The translations under genes were made by a program, and so were the position numbers. A stretch of 64,000 bases of DNA from Ottelia alismoides (Eukaryota > Streptophyta > Magnoliopsida > Alismatales > Hydrocharitaceae): NCBI GenBank assembly GCA_037367405.1, contig JAZKJV010003371.1, forward strand, positions 1 to 64,000, given 5' to 3'. Positions 55,734-64,000 of the stretch are shown piece after piece. Position 1 is the first letter of the stretch, and each line of letters starts with the position of its first letter. The notes under the pieces are model-generated. The model searched no databases. It had not been told where the DNA came from and saw nothing but the letters and a program-made list of their open reading frames with translations.

Positions 55734-57080
55734 TTTGATAACCGAGATTTTTCAAGGGTCGCATGATCTCATAAGGCGAGACCGTAGTTGATGCATTGAT
55801 CGCTCAAGAAACCCAAGTTAATCAAGAGTTAACCCACAATCTAAATCTAGCAATGAATGGCAAAGATATGGGGTTAAAATTTATTACACTCTACAACATA
55901 AAATATATAGCATGTAAGCAGTAGAGGTCGAACCACAGAGAGAAAGTTAGGTAGCCTATAATTATTGCTAATCATAGTGTATCATGCACATGTTGGTCTT
56001 ATATTTTTATGTAGGTTTTTCTTTTTTTTTATTTTTTTATACAAATGAATTGATAGTATGCGTATATGTGTATTTAAGAATAATGATACTACAGTGTATT
56101 AGATTAATACATAAAAACATATATATATACACAGAGGTAAAGATATACATATAAGTGGTACATATATTTATTTTCATACATATACATATATACATTTATA
56201 TATAAGTATTAATAAATTTTAATTTTTAAAATATATATTTTTTTATTTTTAAAATTTTCTCTATTTTGCTATAACTAATCATATAATATAGGGCCATATA
56301 AGGCTATATATAAAATATAGGGTTATATAATCATAAATAGTAATAAAAACAAACAAAATACAATGAACAAAATATTTTTAAGTTTTAAATAATTTTCTCA
56401 TGTTTTTTATGTTTTTTGGAATTTTTGCTAATTTTTATGGATTTTTAAAGTCAAAAATACCCCAAATCAGGGATTTAATAAATAGTCCGAATTGAAATGA
56501 AGATTAAAAATAGCAAATAAAGTCCAAAATTATTCAAATCAATTTTAATATATAGATAATAATATGAAGAAAATCAGAAACAAAAAAAATATTTCTGGTA
56601 TCATTGGTGATTTTTAACATTTTTTGTTGGATTTTGGAGCTTCTTAATTTTTTATTTTGCTTTTTTTAGGGATTTTTTGGTTTGGAAATATAAAGTGCTA
56701 AAATAAATAACAAGTGATTTTTTTTGAATTTTTCAAAATATTTTTCTATTTTTTGGTATTTTCTAAGTTAGACGGGGATAAAAACGTGCTCATTGGATTT
56801 TTATTAAACAGTAAAAATGCCTAACATTCCGAAATACATACAGAAAATACATGCTAGCAGGCATCCAACCCTATTTTGCATAATTTTTGGAGCACATGTG
56901 ATATTTTTAATAAATGAAATTCAAGCACCAAAAGTACATGTATTGGGAAGGGCATATTTGCAAATAAAATTAAAGATCGGGGCTGATGTGCAATTTTCCC
57001 AGAAATATACAATGTATATTTAATTTTATTAGACTAAATATAAAATCAAAAACCCGCAAGGGTATACATGCAATTTGCCC

Positions 57081-57106
57081 AGCTCACGTGGTACAACACG
57101 TGAGCT
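57081..57106. promoter_or_regulatory. Paired CACGTG hairpin in E5 LTR
   Basis: AGCTCACGTG and CACGTGAGCT are perfect 10-bp arms around GTACAA, again at the GC-rich to AT-rich boundary, about 1.1 kb downstream of the TATA box in the sense direction. Confidence 0.6.
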
Positions 57107-58232
57107 GAGCTAGATTGGACCCATTTGCAATTTACAATAAATTCAGGGGTCAGTATGCAATTTTCTGCATTTTTTTAAACTATACATTTAATTACAGTAT
57201 TAAAAAAATAAATACAAAAAATTACAGGGGAAGATATGCAATTTACCCCCAAAGGCATGCCATCGGACGGTTATGATCATTCTACTTGCCACACGTCTCT
57301 CGCACAGCCTGCGATACCCCTTCATCGATCGATGCTACAGATTTGATCGTGGCACTTCATCAACAGTCCAAAGGGTGCGGGAAATGGATGGTTGGGATTA
57401 AAACTGGAGGCGCTTTTCATTGGATGGTTGATGCTGCACTCGAAGAACAAGGAAGGTGGTCCCTGCCTCTGAGCTTTGATCCTTGATTGTTCTTCCCTCC
57501 AGCGGCCTCTGAGGTTATTTTTTGGCTCTCTACGATCGGGAAGCTTGTCCGCAGCTGCTAGCAAGCTTGAAAAGGTCCAGGACCCATGGATGGGGTCCTG
57601 GACTGTCGAAGAAGGTAGATCACCTGGGGAGTCTTCGGCTAGCATGATTTCGACCTAGGAGGGATCCCTTTGACGCAGGACCTGCATGAAGATATGCCTT
57701 GGTCCGAGGCAAAGATACTCGTCCAAATTTGAAGATGAATGGCATGGTAGATGGGGTGTGTGGAGAGGGTCCAGCGAAGGGCAACGGAGGACCCTCGATT
57801 CGCAAGTCTACGAGGGATCTGGTTGACTCTATGGGTGAACTAGATGGAGAAGCGAAAGGGGAGCGTAATGAGGTGGAAATAATGGTCGGAGAGGGTCTAA
57901 AATACGGTGACACGTGGTCGGAGCTATAGAGCTTCGGTGAGGGGATTAACCTATTTTACACTAATACATACGCTAAAACACTAATTAAATTACAGAAAAT
58001 GAAAGGTAAGAAAGAAACTACATAAGGAAAGTAAGGAGCGCAGCTCTTATACCAGCTACATTGGCAGGGAGCAAGGCAAGCCGGAGGACCACAGTGGATC
58101 GCCGCCTCTTCCTTGATTCGTCGTCTCCAAGCATGGGAAAGATCCCAGCTGTCACCTAGACTTCGACACACACACAAGAACACAGAGCGAAGCTCGAAGG
58201 AGGATTATGAAGAGAAGGAGAAGATGAGGTTC

Positions 58233-58242
58233 TTATTTATAG
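58233..58242 (-). promoter_or_regulatory. TATA box, E5 5' LTR
   Basis: The minus strand reads CTATAAATAA, about 205 bp downstream of the W-box palindrome. Transcription would run leftwards. Confidence 0.7.
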
Positions 58243-58446
58243 ACAAGGTGGTCAGTGCTTATTGATCAAGGACATGTGGTCGAATCAAGGAGAGTTGATT
58301 AAATCTTTTGCTAGGGCGTGAATTAAGGCTTTTTAATCTCCATGAATCATGCTACACGCCTAGCCAGAGCATCATGAATGCTGACAGAAAAATGGGCGAA
58401 ATCCAAGGGTCTGACATACTGGCGACTCGAGGAAGAGAGAACGGAT

Positions 58447-58464
58447 TGTTGACCGAGGTCAACA
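58447..58464. promoter_or_regulatory. Palindromic W-box pair in E5 U3
   Basis: TGTTGACC and GGTCAACA are perfect 8-bp arms around GA. It corresponds in place to 7384-7405 in E1. Confidence 0.5.
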
Positions 58465-59653
58465 GTCCTAGCCTCCTGATTGGTATACCTCAGACACTAC
58501 AGGATAAAAAGTCTGAATTTATTTGAAAATAATTAACTAAAAATAGTGAATGGATTTATTTATTTTTTAGCATAAAAATGTTTATTATTTTATGTAGTAT
58601 TTTAATATGATTTTTATTTATTTTTTAGGGTTTATCCATTACAAGTTAATTTTTAAAGGTATATTTGTTGGTCTATTCATTTATGTTTTGGGTATTTTAT
58701 TTTTCGTTTTGTATTTTTGATTTTATTATTTTAGTTTCTTATTTTATATCTTTATATCTTAATTTTAGGTACATAAATATATTTTTAGTGTATTTTTCTG
58801 ATCTATTATGTACACAACTAAATAGGAGTATTAAATATATATATATATAGGTATAAGTATAGGTATTTCATCTATATATTTATATAGGCTATTATATTTT
58901 TGTGTTTTTATGGTTTTATTGTAGTTTTAATGTGTACATGTATTATAAATAATATTTACAAATTTATAAAAATATAAAATTGTAAAAATAATACAGAATA
59001 AATAAAATGAATATTTTATTCAGGTATACTATACAGTAGGGTTCCAAAACCTAACTTTTAGACATTAACTCCAAACTAAATGAAGCCACATTCATTAAAT
59101 AGCTTGTTAAAAGTTATATACAATTAAAGTGATTTTTATACATTTTGAGTTTTTTTAGGAGATATGGGTCTGGGAAGTTTAGGTTTTGTCTTTTTATTCT
59201 GAGTATAAAAAGTACATTATATAGTATTTTGTGTAAACTTAATTTTGTATTTTTCTATATATTATTATCTACAACTTTCATGTATAAAGTTTATTGATTT
59301 TAGGTATAAAAAATAGAAAATAAAATGGGTCCAAAAATAGGCTATTTGATGAATTAAAGAATAAGGATTTATTGGATCTGTTGGCCCTTATCTCCTCCTA
59401 CTTTATTCCTTGTCGATCCAGTCATCAAGATGCCTAGGTCTAGGGGTTTAGGATCATAAAATACCTTTGAAATTCTATTTTTTTTCTTTTCTTTACTTTA
59501 TTTCTATAATTTTGGTATAAAAATAGTATTATATATAATAAATGGAATAAATAATGGATGTTAATCTGTACAAAATAATGTTATTTACATGTGTTATCTA
59601 AGGTTTTTAAGGCCAAAATGATAGAATAAAGGCTATGAAATATAGATTCATCA

Positions 59654-61050
59654 ATGCCCCAACTGCCCATAAAACATCATTGATCCCCCCCTCCCCATCA
59701 TGTGCATCCGCCACTTCCGGAGATAGACTCCATTTCTACCTAAGATCTGAGGTGACAACTCTCTCTTAAGTATCGAGCAACGACGAACCTTTCTTCAGCA
59801 AGGTCTGTTAATTCTGATCACCGTTGCAGCATGAGAGATTTCTCTGTTGCCCGAGCTTCCATGTGCCATTCGCCGCACTGGTAGAGGCGAGAACATCGGA
59901 GCTGCGCCACCGCGCTCCAAACCTGGTGAACCCATCAGGTGCAGGATCTCCTCTCTTTGCTTTTTTCTCTCTTCTTCCTTCAATTTTTGTCCCTTTACTT
60001 CTTCTCCTTGGAATCTCCTTCTTTCCTCTTCTACATCCCTCATTCTTCTTCTCCCTTGTGTCTCGATCAACACCGACTCCTCGCCCTTCACTGCTCGTAC
60101 CTCTCTTCCTTCCACCTTAGCATGCTCATCGCCTTCGCTGCCATCTAGTAACTCACCCCTCACCTTCTGCCCGCATGTGATCCACCATGAGCCACGTGCG
60201 CCACCGAGATCCTCTGCATCGGGGAACACGCTCGATCTACCTCACAGCATCACTCCCTGTAGGTAACCTCGATCTTCTCCATTGCTGATCGCTCCATCTG
60301 TTGCGCCAAAAGCAGCCCACTTCGAGCAACACATTCGCCTACCCCCACTCAGTTGCTTATTCATGCCTCGAGCTCCACTGCCATCGACTACCACGGACCT
60401 TCTCCCCTGCTTCCCCCACTCTCCAGCCACCAGTCGTGTATCGATGATGTTCCAGCCGCTTTCGGTAAGATTCACCATCATCTGACATCCTTCGCCTCCA
60501 GAAGCCTCCACCATCACCCGCCCGCTACCTCGATTGACGTGCCCACCACCCTAGCCCATCCTCACGTGAGGTGCATGTGGGTAGGGAAATTTACACCATA
60601 ACCCCCCCCCATTCTCCGCATTCACAAAGGAGCCTCAATCAGTCAAGGCATGTTCCCCATGGTAAAATTACAGAATGACCCTCGTAGGGTTTTGGTAATT
60701 ACCATTTAGTCCTTGTTCACCTTTTTAATTTTTTATTCTATTCTATAGTCAATTCAAACTTGTGTGTTAGAGTCTTGCTTTGTGTGTCATTTTCATCATA
60801 TTTTAAATCCAAAAATAACATATTGTAGAACTTTTTATTCTTTATATTGTGGATGTTTAATGGTAATTTTGTGAGTTGTGGTTGATTATATAATTAATTT
60901 GGTGGAAGATTGCATATTTTACCTGAGGTGTGCTCTTAAATTCATATTAAATCTTTTGTTGCTCAAAAATTCCCAAAAACCATAGTAGGTACTCTTAAGT
61001 GTGTTTTACATTGTGCCCAAAAAAATATGTTATTTGCACACATATCGAGA
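59654..61050 (+). repeat. LTR-like fragment flanking E5
   Basis: A GC-rich segment (59700-60600) is followed by CTCACGTGAG (near 60563), then sequence of the type found in U5 of E0 and E3 (AAATTTACACC, AAATTACAGAATGACCC) and an AT-rich stretch. This is the layout of the transcribed part of these LTRs, so E5 may have landed in another LTR. The open frames in the GC-rich part overlap on both strands and are not credible genes. No primer site or LTR end found. Confidence 0.45.
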
Positions 61051-62615
61051 CTATAATAAATTAAGTAGTGATTTTAGTAATTAATTACCAATATGTTGTA
61101 GATATACTATTTTTTGGAGTTTTTATTTTTATGGATACCTCTCACATAGACCTATCTAGATAATTTTATTTCTGAGAACTAGATAGGTTTGCTATTTATT
61201 AAAATTAATTTACAAAAAAATCATCCTACCTGCATATTTATTCGTAATAAATTCATTTTACATCAGACAAATTCTAGAAATATTAATATATTCATTTTGC
61301 ATATTGTCACATTCTGGACAGTTTTTAGGATTTTCTGGACATTATTTGACTGAAATTTACATTTTAGCCTCTAAACTTGTCAGAAAAATGAATCTCATAA
61401 TTAATAGAAAAAAAAATATAAAAAAATGCTCCTACGAAAACCTATCATCTAGGTCATCTAATAATTGACCTAAGGAGATAGTGGCCTTCTAGAGTTCGAC
61501 TTTGGACTTGCCTAAGTAAAATAAATCTAACTGCTCGCTTTAATTAGAAAATTAATTTAAGTGGTCTTCTTGATTCATATGAATTGCATGCTTATAACGA
61601 AAACATCAAAGTGTTAATTTCACCATATTAGTGTAGCGTCATTCGTGGTTCATCAACGACCCATTAATGCAATAAATGTTATTGTTTTATCTTATCCATC
61701 TGAATCGCAATGAACTCGTGAACATGAATGAACTTTACTATTAAGGTCTCTTTCTACAATTAGGGAAACGCACCATGGACATATTGAATACCATGGAGCT
61801 GGGATGACAGAGCTGACTTCAAACATGTGATATTCAATAAATATCTTGTCTGTGAAAGAGATGACAATCTTTCTCTAAAGATTGATTTCCAACCAACTTC
61901 TTGATGCATGTCCTCTTCATAGGAATGGAGATTCGGAAGTGTTGGAACAGTCAAGTCAAAAAGTAGACTTTATGAGGTCGAGATAAACTAAGACCCGAAT
62001 CGTAACAATCACGATCATGCACACATCCTTTGACTTGAGACAGATATGTATCTATATGCCTGATTATGCACATTTGAGAGACCAATAGGTTGGTGACCTC
62101 ACTAAGGTCCATATACCGGTGCGTTGGTGTGCATATGAAGTCGTATGAGATGTATGATCTCTTGAAGGAATACATGTTCATAGTTGATGAACCGGGAGAT
62201 AGAGCTCACTCATGACATGATTTGGGGTCAAAATGAACTCCATGCATGGTCGTCTTCTCTATGAAATGAGACATGAATTCAAGATATTAATATATGCTTT
62301 TAGAAAGTATGTGATTAATATAGTTGCCCAATTATCAAATGATAAATCTGTCGACATAATCTAACAAGACAGTCAGACCAGGGTTTGAACTTCGGATTTA
62401 TCAAAGTCTTCTAGTGTGGAGGATGAATTAGTATTGGAAATACTTAGGATTACATCTTTTGTAATGGACCATCTACCATTACCCTTCCATTCCGAGGGAG
62501 TGATGAAATATGATGGATTTTAGTGGCTCCATTTTAGATAGATGATTTTTTATTCAATTAGATTAAATCACAATTCATTTGAATCCAGTTTCTAGTTCCA
62601 ATTTCAATGTTCAAA
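61051..62615. other. Unassigned AT-rich DNA
   Basis: No credible coding region. Frames are under 80 codons. The style (phrases around 61740-62480) resembles retrotransposon LTR or spacer DNA, but I cannot assign a family or boundaries. Confidence 0.4.
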
Positions 62616-63949
62616 TGTTGGAAACAGAATGGTCATGAAAATGGAAGTATACATGCTCCTTATGATCATTTCTAAGCTCTAAATGGTTTGAACTTTGATT
62701 AGAAATGGTCAAGGAAGCTGGATTCAACTCATCGACACTTTCTCCAGCTCACGGAGAGTGGGATGTGTTTCGTTGAGCTCACTGAGAGTGTAAAATGTTA
62801 CAGCTCTAGATCAACATTCATAGGTGATGAATTTTTTTGATAAAATGGTATAAATCCTGAAATTGGATATTTATCTACATTTCAAGTCACTATACATGGA
62901 TAGTACAATTTTTCTAACAATATCTCAAAGTATTTGCATTTGTATCTCATGAGTCCTAATTGGATTAGGACTTATACCTATTGATGTGAATATTGTAATA
63001 ATAATAATAGTTATTATTACATTATTTTATAAGAGCAATTTTGTGAATAAGATTCACAAATATATCTCATTAATTAATGTGAATAGTGTTTACAATAATT
63101 AATACTTATATGTATATGGTTCATATAAATATTTATGTAAATATGATTTACATAATATTTCCAAGGCATGAAATTGGATGAATTTGATTCACATTAATTT
63201 TGTAGATGTAAATTGGATTTACATTTAATTTTGGGATTATGAATGTGATTATAATCTTCGATAATTAATTTGATAATTTCTCCTATTTTGATAATGGGAT
63301 TATCAAGTTAATTAATTAATAAAAAAAGGCAACAATTTTAACTAATTTTAGTTAAGCTAAGTTATTACTTATTTATTGTTAATTAGTTAATATTAATTAG
63401 AGATAAAAAGGATATAATCTTTATTGAATTAAGACTTGTTTTAAGCCTTTGATTTAAAAACCAAGGGACTACAACACACATGTTGGACATGTGGTGTAAG
63501 TATAAAAGGAGGGCAAGACCCTCTCTGTTGCAACACATTTTTTGGAGAGCATAGTACTTAAATTTCTGTGCCCCTTGAGATATAGAAGAGTCTTGAGAGT
63601 TTCCAACTCTCACGTGCCCCTTCTCGTTTCTCTGATCGATGTCATGGTTCGTGGGAAGCAACACTATTCATCTCCGCGCCCACGAGAGAGACTTCTGCAT
63701 ATCAGACTTGATTCGGTAAGTTTCTTATTTTAGAAACTCACGCTTTAAAGGTAAACCTTGATCCTATCTTCATTATTCATTTTGAATATCAAAAAATATT
63801 TTGTAACTTATTTCCTTAGAAATTATAATTTTGATTGCACAAATTGTTGTGCTCCATTTTCTAGTTCATACGATGAACTAACATTGTTTTGGAAAAACGA
63901 TTGCTAAGCATTTCTATGATGTGTAGTAAATAGATTTTTATTTCCTTCA
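62616..63949 (+). repeat. Ty1/copia 5' LTR (left boundary uncertain)
   Basis: Ends TTTCCTTCA at 63949, two bases before a copia primer site. A start TGTTGGAAA at 62616 would give imperfect inverted termini with that end and is typical of copia LTRs; another start further left is possible. Contains a TATA box at 63501. The rest of the element lies beyond the window. Confidence 0.6.
63501..63509 (+). promoter_or_regulatory. TATA box in copia LTR
   Basis: TATAAAAGG, about 450 bp before the LTR end; transcription would run rightwards into the element. Confidence 0.65.
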
Positions 63950-63951
63950 AT

Positions 63952-63962
63952 TGGTATCAGAG
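63952..63962 (+). other. Copia primer-binding site (initiator tRNA-Met)
   Basis: TGGTATCAGAG, the hallmark Ty1/copia complement of plant initiator tRNA-Met, two bases after CA at 63949. Confidence 0.88.
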
Positions 63963-64000
63963 TTTTAGTTTTGAGTATTTGTATTGCATCCATGTCCGAT

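Larger units (their letters stand above)
44952..59653 (-). mobile_element. E5: Athila-type autonomous-class element, decayed
   Basis: Minus-oriented, with 5' LTR 55736-59653, tRNA-Asp primer site, leader, gag, protease, reverse transcriptase, RNase H remnant and integrase remnants in the standard order, then a hairpin array, spacer, polypurine tract and the start of the 3' LTR. It is full of stops and frameshifts and lacks the middle of reverse transcriptase/RNase H, so it is dead. The reverse transcriptase motifs are Athila-like. Confidence 0.92.
55736..59653 (-). repeat. E5 5' LTR (about 3.9 kb)
   Basis: On the minus strand it begins TGATGAATCTAT at 59653 and ends GGTTATCA at 55736. The order is the same as in E1: conserved start, AT-rich, GC-rich (about 58260-57250), AT-rich end. 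The GC-rich frames are not shared with E1 and are not called genes. TGCAAAT-type repeats occur at about 56940-57250. Confidence 0.9.

Noticed and set aside
59795..60229. 144-codon minus-strand frame right of E5, overlapping open frames on the plus strand
   Set aside because: Charged low-complexity sequence within an LTR-like GC-rich segment; no recognisable domain and no start context.
62741..62800. Short direct repeat around GAGCTCAC(G/T)GAGAGTG in the copia LTR
   Set aside because: Two short copies only; nothing further supports a function.

Overview
The window is plant nuclear DNA made almost entirely of nested LTR retrotransposons. I recognise no host gene, no rRNA and no tRNA gene. A plant origin is supported by Athila-clade Ty3/gypsy coding remnants (gag core, a plant-type reverse transcriptase block, integrase), by primer-binding sites complementary to the 3' end of tRNA-Asp, and by a Ty1/copia primer site for initiator tRNA-Met at the right edge. 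The species cannot be told from the sequence.

Layout (element names are mine). E5 (minus) is the oldest scaffold: 5' LTR 55736-59653, decayed gag and pol 47769-53462, 3' spacer, and a 3' LTR fragment 44952-45362. A plus-strand LTR (E0) sits inside the E5 3' LTR. E1 (minus; gag 1-2503, 5' LTR 4756-8530) lies in E0. E4 (plus, 12713-about 44235) was inserted in the E5 3' spacer. An unequal exchange then duplicated the E0 LTR end, the E5 LTR fragment and part of the spacer, giving one copy on each side of E4 (about 10019-12712 and 44236-46906). E2 (minus, 14847-38659) split the E4 reading frame, and E3 (plus, 17578-28728) then landed in the E2 3' LTR. E3 is young and structurally complete, with a perfect 5-bp target duplication. 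To the right of E5 lie a GC-rich LTR-like fragment, unassigned AT-rich DNA and the 5' LTR of a copia element.

E2, E3 and E4 are not ordinary gypsy elements. Each has an internal region of about 5 kb with one reading frame of about 600-850 codons and no visible gag, reverse transcriptase or integrase. The frame encodes a retropepsin-like fold between a serine-rich N-terminus and an acidic region ending in a basic tail. In E2 and E3 the retropepsin Asp-x-Gly is Asp-Asp-Asp. Downstream of the frame each carries an array of hairpins whose 3' arms, followed by G runs, copy the element's own polypurine tract. The autonomous-type E5 has the same array. All the elements whose ends are visible share the TGATGAAT LTR start, which is palindromic, and the tRNA-Asp primer site (lost in E4). 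This suggests that E1/E5-type elements mobilise E2/E3/E4-type partners in trans. The retropepsin-only partners and their polypurine hairpin arrays are the best candidates for something undescribed.
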